Shown: positions 8,052 to 15,496 of the stretch, piece after piece
Numbering within the stretch: the first letter of the stretch is position 1
Layout of the letters: each line of letters begins with the position of its first letter
DNA from: CAZFLM01 sp964519955
GTDB lineage: Bacteria > Armatimonadota > Chthonomonadetes > Chthonomonadales > CAJBBX01
Direction of reading: 5' to 3'
NCBI GenBank assembly: GCA_964519955.1
Contig: CAZFLM010000105.1
Location: 1-18,785 of the forward strand
Length of the DNA: 18,785 nucleotides
The notes under the pieces: model-generated
The model's input: the letters and a program-made list of their open reading frames with translations, nothing else
What the model was told of the DNA's origin: nothing
Database searches by the model: none
Translations under genes and position numbers: made by a program

Positions 8052-8117
8052 GAGCGCGACAACCCATCGACCGTGTCGGTTCAGGCGGCGACAAAGGACT
8101 GGAAAGGCGGCGATGAC

Positions 8118-9737
8118 ATGCGATTCCTTGGCGTCTTGCTGAGCAACACGCCTGAGCGTAGGCGCGACGTGTACCAGGCCATCGAAGGCATGTCGCGCCC
8201 CTCCGGCTCGTTCTATGTCATGGTGGCGATCTCGACCACCATCGCGGCGTACGGGCTCCTGTCGAACAGCACCGCGGTGGTCATCGGCGCGATGCTCGTG
8301 GCGCCGTTGATGGGGCCTATCTTCGGCATTGCGCTCAGCCTGTCGACTGGAGACCGCCGTCTCTTTCCCGCGGCCGCGACATCCGAGCTGCTGGGCGTAG
8401 CGGCAGCAGTGGCGCTCGCGACGCTCATTGGCCTGATCCCGCTCCGGTTGGGGTTCGGCTCGGAGATCGTGGCGAGGACGCAGCCGACGCTCTACGACAT
8501 CATCATCGCGCTGGCCTCCGGCCTGGCCGGGGCGTACGCGCTGATGGATGAGAAGATCAGCCCAGCCCTCCCGGGGGTCGCGGTTGCGACGGCGCTGGTG
8601 CCGCCTCTGACGACTTGCGGCCTGTGCTTGGCAACGGGCAGGTGGGAGTGGGCATTCGGCGCGTTCATGCTGTTCGTGGCCAACTTCCTAGCAATCCAGA
8701 TCGCCGCGGCGTTCATCTTCACCGCATACGGCATGGTGGAGGTGCAGACACATCAGCGCTTCACGCTTGGGCCATTCGTCCGACGATTCGCGCTGTCCCT
8801 GGCCCTGCTGTTTCTGGTGTCCGTGTTCATGACGAGCACTCTTGTCGGCATGGTATCGGAGAGCCGGCTCAGCCGCGCAATCCAGCGAGCCCTGGCGCAA
8901 GACCTGCGGTCGTCGGTCGGTGCGCAGCTCACCGACCTGTCGATCCGGTCCAGGCGCGGCGCACACTCTGTGGTCGCGACAGTGCTGACTCCGCAGGAGT
9001 TCGAGCCGTCTCAGGTAGATCGAATCGAGCGGCACCTGCGCAAGTCGGTGAGCCCTGAGATCAGCCTGGTGATCCGGTCGCTCGTGTCGAGGGACGCAGA
9101 CAGGACAGGGACAGTGTACTTGGCCGACGAGGAACAGGAGAGGCGGGCCGATGTAGCCCGCCAGACGGACTTCCTACGGCGCACGGACGAGACGCTGCAA
9201 GTGCAGCTCAGGGAGGTGCCGGGGGCACGCCTGGTGGACCTCCGGCAGGACGGGGCCAACGGCCGTACGACGGTCACCGCGATCGTTCGCGCGCCGACTT
9301 CGATCGGCCCAGAGCAGGTCGCCGCTATGGAGGCCGAGCTGCGCCGAGTTCTGGGCTCCGATGTACACCTGGTTGTTCGCTCGGTCCTGACGGTCACGGC
9401 TGACAGCCAGCAATTCCTGTACGAACAGAAGCGGGAGGCTCGCCCGCTCGTGGGAGGCGCCCTGCGCTATCACGGTTGGGTTGGCCGGGCGCTGACGAGC
9501 CAGATAGCCGGCCGCGTTCCTGGAGCCTACCTGACCGACTACCGGTATGAGGCGACGCAGGGCAAGCTGCACATCGTCGCCTTGGTGCGGGCGCCGAGAT
9601 GCCTCGGCCCGCAGGACGTGGAGGCCATGCAGCGCCAGCTCAGGCGCTACCTGCATCCGGGAGCCGAACTCGTCGTGCGGTCGGCCGTGGGCGCAGAGGC
9701 GAACGCTGGCGGCTACGTGGTGCCCACCGGAGGCTGA
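8118..9737 (+). CDS. DUF389 membrane protein with three C-terminal repeats
   Basis: Residues ~30-240 (of 539) form the DUF389 core: about six hydrophobic segments including STTIAAYGLLSNSTAVVIGA, MLVAPLMGPIFGIALSLSTG and ALVPPLTTCGLCLATG. DUF389 function is unknown. The C-terminal ~280 residues contain three copies of an ~80-aa soluble unit (about 254-330, 356-436, 455-533), each ending in a strand, a loop, a helix and the signature L-V-[IV]-R-S. The units resemble small alpha/beta domains of the BON type, but that is tentative. ATG 8118 is preferred because AGGCGG lies just upstream and the alternative GTG 8073 has no ribosome binding site. It follows asnB by 66 nt. Confidence 0.82.
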   Translation: MRFLGVLLSNTPERRRDVYQAIEGMSRPSGSFYVMVAISTTIAAYGLLSNSTAVVIGAMLVAPLMGPIFGIALSLSTGDRRLFPAAATSELLGVAAAVALATLIGLIPLRLGFGSEIVARTQPTLYDIIIALASGLAGAYALMDEKISPALPGVAVATALVPPLTTCGLCLATGRWEWAFGAFMLFVANFLAIQIAAAFIFTAYGMVEVQTHQRFTLGPFVRRFALSLALLFLVSVFMTSTLVGMVSESRLSRAIQRALAQDLRSSVGAQLTDLSIRSRRGAHSVVATVLTPQEFEPSQVDRIERHLRKSVSPEISLVIRSLVSRDADRTGTVYLADEEQERRADVARQTDFLRRTDETLQVQLREVPGARLVDLRQDGANGRTTVTAIVRAPTSIGPEQVAAMEAELRRVLGSDVHLVVRSVLTVTADSQQFLYEQKREARPLVGGALRYHGWVGRALTSQIAGRVPGAYLTDYRYEATQGKLHIVALVRAPRCLGPQDVEAMQRQLRRYLHPGAELVVRSAVGAEANAGGYVVPTGG

Positions 9738-9757
9738 CCGGCCTGTCGACAGGCCGG
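9738..9757. repeat. Perfect 20-bp palindrome between two genes
   Basis: Directly after the TGA of the DUF389 gene lies CCGGCCTGTCGACAGGCCGG, which is its own reverse complement. It sits before the GAGGAAGAG of the next gene. As RNA it can fold into a GC-rich hairpin of about eight pairs; no T-run follows. It could temper read-through or stabilise the upstream transcript. The 15-mer CTGTCGACAGGCCGG also occurs inside mscS near 5654, where it is coding. Confidence 0.75.
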
Positions 9758-9770
9758 CGAGGAAGAGACC

Positions 9771-10370
9771 ATGAGGGGAGCCAGTCTAGCGGGGCTCGTG
9801 TGCCTCGCATTGCTCGATATGCCGCGCAACCAGTCGCGGGCCGTCGATCCGCGCCCGGCGCTGTCGCCCGAGGCGCGTCAGGCGCTTACGACCGCCATCA
9901 AGGGGCGCGGAGGCGCTCAGGCAGGCGTCGCGCTCTATGGAGCCGCTGTCGAGCGGCTCGGGCGGGCGGAGCCATACCGGCACATACTGCGGATGATGGT
10001 CGAGCGGGACGACGCGCTGCGGCGTAGCCTGAAGAAGCACTCGCTGCCCTATCCGGGCGGGGGCTACCTCGTGAAGGCCAGCGACATCAAGACGCCCAAG
10101 ATGGCCGCACAGGCGGGGCTGGAGCACGCTGCAGTTGGCATGGACATGTACCGGCGTCTGATCGACGACGTGGCCGATGCGCCTGATGTGGCGCGCCTGC
10201 TCCGAGAGCAGCAAGCCGAGACGCGGGACGTGATCGTGCCGATACTGTCGGCCGCACTCAAGAGCGGCGGGCTGCTGCCCGATCCGCAGCGCCGCCGGCC
10301 GGCACGCGATGCTGGTGGCGTCCTGGCGGCGCGGTCGGAGACGACCTGCGTGGCAAGTGCGGTACCATAG
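9771..10370 (+). CDS. Exported ferritin-like protein, DUF2202-type
   Basis: The 199-aa product has an N-terminal signal-like segment (MRGASLAGLVCLALLDM, possible cleavage near residue 24) followed by two helical hairpins. The spacing and the AEPYRHI, SLKKHSLPYPGGGY and GLEHAAVGMDMYRRL lines fit the DUF2202 ferritin-like four-helix fold. The glutamate and E-x-x-H residues expected to bind iron in ferritin-like proteins look replaced (GRGGAQAG for an acidic D-E-Y-x-A region, and ERDDA for an E-x-x-H region), so a metal role is doubtful. GAGGAAGAG precedes the ATG. It is the last gene of the operon; the stop overlaps the AT-rich control region of the ArsR gene. Confidence 0.6.
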   Translation: MRGASLAGLVCLALLDMPRNQSRAVDPRPALSPEARQALTTAIKGRGGAQAGVALYGAAVERLGRAEPYRHILRMMVERDDALRRSLKKHSLPYPGGGYLVKASDIKTPKMAAQAGLEHAAVGMDMYRRLIDDVADAPDVARLLREQQAETRDVIVPILSAALKSGGLLPDPQRRRPARDAGGVLAARSETTCVASAVP

Positions 10371-10393
10371 TATCGTATTAGCAGCGTATTACA
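10368..10393 (+). promoter_or_regulatory. AT-rich control region of the ArsR gene
   Basis: This AT-rich stretch has a TAGTAT half-site (10368-10373), like the half-sites at 300 and 1899, and a direct repeat GTATTA (10375-10380 and 10386-10391). It overlaps the stop codon of the previous gene and lies within 20-40 nt of the ArsR start, where an autoregulatory operator would be expected. No clear -35/-10 pair can be assigned, and the second half-site of the shared motif is absent. Confidence 0.35.
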
Positions 10394-10409
10394 TGTGTGG
10401 GAGAAGATC

Positions 10410-10787
10410 GTGGAGAGCAGTGTACGGGAGCGAGCGGTCGTCCTCTTCGGCGCGTTGGCGCACGACACCCGACTGCGCATCGTGGAGTTGCTGGTGGACG
10501 GCGAGCGCACGGTGAACGACGTGGCGGCGACGTTAGGGCTCCAGCAAACAACCGCTTCGCAGCATCTGCGGGTGCTCACGAACGCGGGGCTTCTCGCGGT
10601 CGAACAGCGCCGATCGAGCCGCTACTACCGGCTGCGAGGTCCGCGGGTTGGGCGCGTGATGGGGCTCATCGAGGAGTTCTGCCAGGTACACGGGCTCTAC
10701 GGCGCGACCGGGGCACCGATCGGCCCCAGCCCAGCGAGCAGCGAGGGTGAGCGGCACTCCGAGTTGTCGGTCGCAGGACGGGCGTAG
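10410..10787 (+). CDS. ArsR-family winged-helix transcriptional regulator
   Basis: The 125-aa protein has the ArsR winged-helix core: LFGALAHDTRLRIVELLVDGERTVNDVAATLGLQQTTASQHLRVLTNAGLLAVEQRRSSRYYRL. The helix-turn-helix is TVNDVAATLGLQQTTASQHLRVL. The classical metal site in the recognition region (C-V-C) is missing, so arsenic or cadmium sensing through it is unlikely; C91-x-x-H94 in the C-terminal helix could be a different site. GTG 10410 is chosen over GTG 10395 because GGGAG lies about 6 nt before it. The stop is 3 nt before the ClC gene, so the two are co-transcribed. It may regulate ClC, NhaD and perhaps the preceding operon. Confidence 0.88.
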   Translation: MESSVRERAVVLFGALAHDTRLRIVELLVDGERTVNDVAATLGLQQTTASQHLRVLTNAGLLAVEQRRSSRYYRLRGPRVGRVMGLIEEFCQVHGLYGATGAPIGPSPASSEGERHSELSVAGRA

Positions 10788-10790
10788 CGC

Positions 10791-12308
10791 ATGCCGGTGA
10801 GCCCAGATGAGCCGCTCGGTGACCGCTCGGACCATCCGAGCGTGCCTCCCACGGCGGCGGCGAAGCCCGGGCCAGCCGTCTCCGGTGTCGAGGAGTACAT
10901 GCCGTCTCCAGCCACTGCCGACGACGCCACGTGGGACGAGTACCACTGGTACATCGAGCATGCCGCTCTGCTGGTGACCACAGTGAAGTGGGCGCTCCTG
11001 GGCGCAGCGGCCGGTGTGTGCGTGGGCCTGGGCACGCGGCTGTTCCTGTGGGCGCTGCACTACGCGTCGCTGGGTGCCGCCCATCTCGACGTCGGTTTTG
11101 CCCGCCACTACTTCCTGCTGCCCTTCGCCTTGCCGGCGTGTGTCTGGCTCATCCGACACTTCGCTCCCACCGCCAAGGGCCACGGCACCGAAGCCGTCAT
11201 CGCGGCCATCCACGAGCATTCCGGGCGGATCGACTGGCGCGTGGCGCCCGTCAAGCTCGGTGCAACCGTCCTGACGCTCGCATTCGGTGGATCGGTCGGC
11301 AAGGAGGGGCCATGCGCCCAGATCGGCGCATCCATCACCAGCCTCTTCGCCGACTTGCTCCGCCTCGACGATGCCGACCGGCGGCGTCTGGTCATCTGCG
11401 GCATCGGCGCGGGCTTCGCCTCGGTGTTCGGCACGCCGGTGTCGGGAGCTCTCTTCGGCGTCGAGGTGCTGTACCTGGGCCGCATCGAGTACCCCGTGCT
11501 ATTCCCCTGCCTCATCGCCGGCATCGTCGGCCACCTCGTCTGTGGCGTGGCACCGCCCGCCACTGGCGTGGGCGAGAGCCTCGGCGGCATCAGCCAGCCA
11601 CTGATGATCTGCCTCGCGGTCGGGTTTGGCGCCGGGTTCGGCCTCGTGGCCCTCGCGATGGTGGAGTGCATGCGCCTCATGAAGGCCCTGCTAGCCCAGT
11701 TCCGGAGCCATCGGTACATCGTGGCGTTCGCCGCCGGCGTCGTGCTCGCCCTGATGTACCTGGTGCTCGGCGACAGCTGCGCCGGGCTCGGCACCGACAC
11801 CATTCACGCCGCTCTGGGGGGTACCGCCAAGGTGGCGCTCCTGGCGTTCGCCGTGAAGATCGTCGCCACGTCGCTGACGCTGGAGAGCGGCGGGAGCGGC
11901 GGCATCGTAACGCCGCTCTTCTTCATCGGCGCAACTGCCGGGAGCGCTGCGGCGACGCTCTTCCACCTGCCCGCAGGCACTTTCGCCGCCTTCGGCTTCG
12001 TCGCTGTCCTGGCTGCGGCCGCCAACACCCCACTGGCTGCGGCCGTGATGGGCATGGAACTGCTGCCAACGTCGGTCGGCGTCTACGCGGCGCTCTGCGC
12101 GTGCACCGCCTACCTGATCGTCGGCCACCGAAGCGTCTACTCCAGCCAGCGCCTCGGGATGGTGAAGTCTCCCGCGCTGGAACTCGCCCTGGGGCGGCCC
12201 ATCGGGGAGGTCAGTGCGGAGGAACTGAAGCTGCGGACCGATAGCCTGACGCACCGCCTGCTGACCATCCCCAAGCGCCGCAGTAGGCGCGCCTCGCGAG
12301 ACAAGTAG
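10791..12308 (+). CDS. ClC-family anion channel/transporter
   Basis: The 505-aa protein has the ClC fold. GHGTEAV (130-136) stands at the first filter region, G170-K-E172-G-P is the G-K/R-E-G-P motif with the external gating glutamate E172, and Y450 in SVYSSQR matches the central tyrosine of EcClC. In EcClC the internal proton glutamate follows another glutamate (IIEEM); here the line is GVE225-V226-LYLG, so that position appears to be Val, as in ClC channels rather than H+ antiporters. There are no C-terminal CBS domains. The first ~55 residues are a polar, Pro-rich tail. It follows the ArsR gene by 3 nt, with AGGA nearby as a ribosome binding site. Confidence 0.9.
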   Translation: MPVSPDEPLGDRSDHPSVPPTAAAKPGPAVSGVEEYMPSPATADDATWDEYHWYIEHAALLVTTVKWALLGAAAGVCVGLGTRLFLWALHYASLGAAHLDVGFARHYFLLPFALPACVWLIRHFAPTAKGHGTEAVIAAIHEHSGRIDWRVAPVKLGATVLTLAFGGSVGKEGPCAQIGASITSLFADLLRLDDADRRRLVICGIGAGFASVFGTPVSGALFGVEVLYLGRIEYPVLFPCLIAGIVGHLVCGVAPPATGVGESLGGISQPLMICLAVGFGAGFGLVALAMVECMRLMKALLAQFRSHRYIVAFAAGVVLALMYLVLGDSCAGLGTDTIHAALGGTAKVALLAFAVKIVATSLTLESGGSGGIVTPLFFIGATAGSAAATLFHLPAGTFAAFGFVAVLAAAANTPLAAAVMGMELLPTSVGVYAALCACTAYLIVGHRSVYSSQRLGMVKSPALELALGRPIGEVSAEELKLRTDSLTHRLLTIPKRRSRRASRDK

Positions 12309-12370
12309 CAGACCGGCCAACGGCACCACCGGGCGCTCCACAGCGTGCCGACTTCATGGAGGACACCAGG

Positions 12371-13708
12371 ATGGACCTGACGACAACGTGGATAGGGCTG
12401 GCCTGCCTCTCGGTCTTCGCTATCGCGTACGCCGTGGTGATGCTTGAGGAGGTCCTGCATCTCCGGAAGTCGGTACCCGTCATCGTCGCGGCGGGCATCA
12501 TCTGGTGCCTGGTTGCGGCCGCGTACGGCAGCGCGGGGCGGAGCGCCCACGCAGCAGCGGCAGTAGAGCACAACCTGCTGGAGTACGGCGAGTTGTTCCT
12601 GTTCCTGTTGGCGGCGATCACGTACGTGAACACGATGACTGAGCGGCAGGTCTTCGAGGTGCTCCGTGTGTGGCTGGTCGGGCGCGGGTGGTCGCTGCGG
12701 CGCCTCTTCTGGGTGACCGGCGGGCTCGCGTTTGTGCTCTCACCGCTGGCGGACAACCTCACCACCGCCCTCGTCATGGGCGCGGTCGTTGTCGCGGTTG
12801 CCGAGGGCAATGCCAGGTTCACGACGCTGGCCTGCATCAACGTCGTCGTCGCCGCGAACGCAGGCGGGGCGTTCAGCCCGTTCGGTGACATCACCACGCT
12901 GATGGTCTGGCAGAAGGGCGTTGTGCCGTTCGGCGCGTTCTTCGCCCTCGCGATACCTGCGCTCGTGAACTGGCTGGTGCCCGCCGTCATCTTCTCGCTC
13001 GTCCTGGGTCCTGGCAAGCCTGCCTCCGCATGTTCGACCGCAGCGCTGCGCCCGGGAGCAAGGGCGGTGATCGCTCTGTTCGTCTGCACCATCGTCCTTA
13101 CCGTAGCCGCGCACAGCGCGCTGCACCTGCCACCGGTCCTTGGCATGATGACCGGCCTCGGCGCTCTGAAGCTCTATGCGTACTTCCTGAACCGGAAGGT
13201 AAGCGGCTCGACCGCCGATGACGAACACCACGTGCTGGCGACCGATATGGACCGGGACCCCCGACATCCCGCGCCCATCAACGTCTTCGCGGCCATGGAG
13301 CGCGTGGAGTGGGACACGCTGATGTTCTTCTACGGAGTCATCCTGTCGGTGGGCGGGCTGGCGGCTCTCGGCTACCTATCGGCGCTATCGAACGCGGCCT
13401 ACTCAGGGCTTGGCCACACCACAGCGAACGTGCTCGTCGGGTTGCTGTCGGCGGTCGTGGACAACATCCCCGTGATGTACGCGGTCCTGACGATGGAACC
13501 GTCGATGTCACAGCCGCAGTGGTTGCTGGCAACCCTGACCGCGGGGGTCGGCGGATCTCTGCTATCAATCGGCAGCGCAGCAGGGGTGGCGCTGATGGGC
13601 CAAGCACGGGGCATCTACACATTCCGCAGCCACCTCAAGTGGTCCTGGGCGGTGGGACTAGGGTATGCCGCCAGCATCGGTGCGCACCTCGTCCTGAACG
13701 GTCGCTAG
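12371..13708 (+). CDS. nhaD: Na+/H+ antiporter, NhaD type
   Basis: A 445-aa polytopic membrane protein of the ion transporter superfamily. The segment around N163-A-GGAFSPFGD173-ITTLMVW is characteristic of NhaD. SPLAD128-N129-LTTAL and a second VVD364-N365-IPVMYAVL supply paired acidic residues in the two halves, as expected of an inverted repeat transporter. It would extrude Na+ (or Li+) in exchange for H+. ATG 12371 is chosen because GGAGG (12358-12362) lies 8 nt upstream; the ATG at 12356 overlaps that ribosome binding site. It is 62 nt after the ClC gene and fits a salt-tolerance unit with it. Confidence 0.9.
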   Translation: MDLTTTWIGLACLSVFAIAYAVVMLEEVLHLRKSVPVIVAAGIIWCLVAAAYGSAGRSAHAAAAVEHNLLEYGELFLFLLAAITYVNTMTERQVFEVLRVWLVGRGWSLRRLFWVTGGLAFVLSPLADNLTTALVMGAVVVAVAEGNARFTTLACINVVVAANAGGAFSPFGDITTLMVWQKGVVPFGAFFALAIPALVNWLVPAVIFSLVLGPGKPASACSTAALRPGARAVIALFVCTIVLTVAAHSALHLPPVLGMMTGLGALKLYAYFLNRKVSGSTADDEHHVLATDMDRDPRHPAPINVFAAMERVEWDTLMFFYGVILSVGGLAALGYLSALSNAAYSGLGHTTANVLVGLLSAVVDNIPVMYAVLTMEPSMSQPQWLLATLTAGVGGSLLSIGSAAGVALMGQARGIYTFRSHLKWSWAVGLGYAASIGAHLVLNGR

Positions 13709-13728
13709 GGGCTGCACCAGGAGTCCCC

Positions 13729-13744
13729 CCCGCATTGGTGCGGG
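13729..13744. terminator. Short hairpin after nhaD (possible terminator)
   Basis: CCCGCA and TGCGGG (6-bp stem) with a TTGG loop lie 20 nt after the nhaD stop and before the sulfotransferase gene. No T-run follows, so it is at best a weak intrinsic terminator. Confidence 0.3.
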
Positions 13745-13804
13745 CATCCGCCCCCTCATGCGTTGCCGATCGACACAGGCCCTGTCTGTACTAGTGCGGT
13801 GGCG

Positions 13805-15496
13805 ATGCCATCTGCATCCACAGCGGACCAGGACAGCACCGTGCTCGTCATCACAGGCCCAGGCCGCAGCGGCACCAGCGTCTTGGCGCGTTTCTGCCAG
13901 CAGATGGGATACGACCCGGGCGGCGCCTGGTGCGAACGCGTCGACGCGGGTCTCGAGGACGAGCGCGTCGTCCGCATCAACGATGCGTTGGTTCGCTCAG
14001 CCGCGCGCGGCGCCGACATCGACCACATCGTGTCCACCTACCGCGAGCCGATGGCCGACATCCGGCGCGCTGTCGTCAAGGACCCCCGGTTCACATTCCA
14101 CCCGCACGTGCTGCGCGCCTGGCAAGCCGCCCGCGGCGACCTGCGCGTGCTCTACACCTACCGAACGCCCGAGCACTGTCTCAGGTCGCGGCAGCGCGTG
14201 CCGGACATGCTGATGATGCGCCACGCGCGCAAGGCCCCGCACGTCCTGCGCCACGACCTCGCCGACAGCATCGAGGTCCTGCTCGACTTGGACATACCGT
14301 TCCGCTTCCTGCTCTTCCCGAAGTTCCTGACCGGCTTCGAGCAAGTGCACGCCGCCCTCTGCGAACTGGGCATCGAGGTGCCCTACGCGGAGGGGCTGGA
14401 CGTGTGGCGCACGATCGTCGACTACAAGAAGGTGCACGTGACGTCCGCCGGCAGCGCGCCAGGAGCGAGCAGCACCCACGCGCGCGCCGGCGGCCATACA
14501 CGAGCCGCACGAGGATATCCTATGCCCTGGACACCCTCTCCGCGACCCGCCCCCAGCGGACGCCCACCCATCGTCGTCATCGGAATGCACCGCTCGGGTA
14601 CATCGATGGTGAGCCGCATGCTGCAGTCGCTCGGCCTATTCATGGGCACGCGCCAGGACGCCAACGCCGAGTCGCTGTTCTTCATGCAGCTCAACGAGTG
14701 GGTGCTCAACAGCGCGGGCGGGCGCTGGGATCATCCGAGCGCGGTGCAGCACCTCTACCGGCAGCCGGAGCTGAGCGCGCTCACCGCCGAGTACCTGAGG
14801 CTGAGCACGCAGTGCCCCCGCGCCGCCGGCTACCTCGGCGTCAGGCGATACCTGCGATATCGCGATCTGGGGAACCTGGACTTCGCCTGGGGCTGGAAGG
14901 ACCCGCGCAACAACTTCACGCTGCCGTTCTGGCTGAGCGCCTTCCCGAACGCCCGGATCGTGCGCATCTTCCGGCACGGTGTCGACGTGGCCAGGAGCTG
15001 CCAGGTGGCCTACGCCCCGCGCATCGAGGGGCTTGAGGAGACATCACGGCACTTCCACCGGAGGCGTCACATCTATGCCCTCCATCCGATGCGATCCGGC
15101 TTTGTACACGGGCTTCGCGTGGCAACCATGGAGGGCGCGTTCTCGCTCTGGGAGGAGTACAGCCGCGAGGGGCGCGCCCGCGTCGCGGAACTGGGCGAGC
15201 AAGCCATCCAGTTCCAGTACGAGGACTTTCTCGCGCGCCCTGAGGACAACGTCGCGCGTCTTGCCGACTTCTGCGGCCTCCCGGCCACCGACCGGCAGGT
15301 GCGCCAGGTAGCTGCACAGGTCGACAAGACGCGCGCATTCGCCTTCCTGGAGAACCCAGAGCTGCGCGATCTCGCGGACAGCATCGCCGATCGCCTCGCC
15401 GAGTTCGGCTATGGTCCCAAGGGCATAGCGGACCGAAGCGCGCCATCGGCTCCTCCCGACCGTCATGGGCTCCCGCGGTGCTCGGCCAGTGACTAG
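13805..15496 (+). CDS. Tandem sulfotransferase-like protein (two P-loop domains)
   Basis: The 563-aa product has two sulfotransferase-type units. Unit 1 begins VITGPGRSGTS (G18-S25), the 5'-phosphosulfate P-loop, and has RVLYTYRTPEHCLRS as a likely 3'-phosphate region; it ends near residue 225. A Pro/Ala/Gly-rich linker (~228-255) follows, then unit 2 with VIGMHRSGTS (G260-S267) and RIVRIFRHGVDVARSC. Such domains transfer sulfate from PAPS to carbohydrates, lipids or peptides; the acceptor is unknown. An in-frame ATG at 14522 is preceded by GAGGA seven nt upstream, so unit 2 could also be made alone. ATG 13805 is used for the start because the P-loop begins 13 residues later; an in-frame TTG at 13763 is an alternative. 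It overlaps the next gene. Confidence 0.78.
   Translation: MPSASTADQDSTVLVITGPGRSGTSVLARFCQQMGYDPGGAWCERVDAGLEDERVVRINDALVRSAARGADIDHIVSTYREPMADIRRAVVKDPRFTFHPHVLRAWQAARGDLRVLYTYRTPEHCLRSRQRVPDMLMMRHARKAPHVLRHDLADSIEVLLDLDIPFRFLLFPKFLTGFEQVHAALCELGIEVPYAEGLDVWRTIVDYKKVHVTSAGSAPGASSTHARAGGHTRAARGYPMPWTPSPRPAPSGRPPIVVIGMHRSGTSMVSRMLQSLGLFMGTRQDANAESLFFMQLNEWVLNSAGGRWDHPSAVQHLYRQPELSALTAEYLRLSTQCPRAAGYLGVRRYLRYRDLGNLDFAWGWKDPRNNFTLPFWLSAFPNARIVRIFRHGVDVARSCQVAYAPRIEGLEETSRHFHRRRHIYALHPMRSGFVHGLRVATMEGAFSLWEEYSREGRARVAELGEQAIQFQYEDFLARPEDNVARLADFCGLPATDRQVRQVAAQVDKTRAFAFLENPELRDLADSIADRLAEFGYGPKGIADRSAPSAPPDRHGLPRCSASD

Noticed and set aside
10791..12308. Fluoride-specific ClC-F
   Set aside because: The second filter line is GKEGP, as in ordinary ClCs, and I cannot confirm the ClC-F signature residues by eye.
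13729..13744. Strong intrinsic terminator after nhaD
   Set aside because: Only a 6-bp stem without a T-run; kept as a weak feature only.
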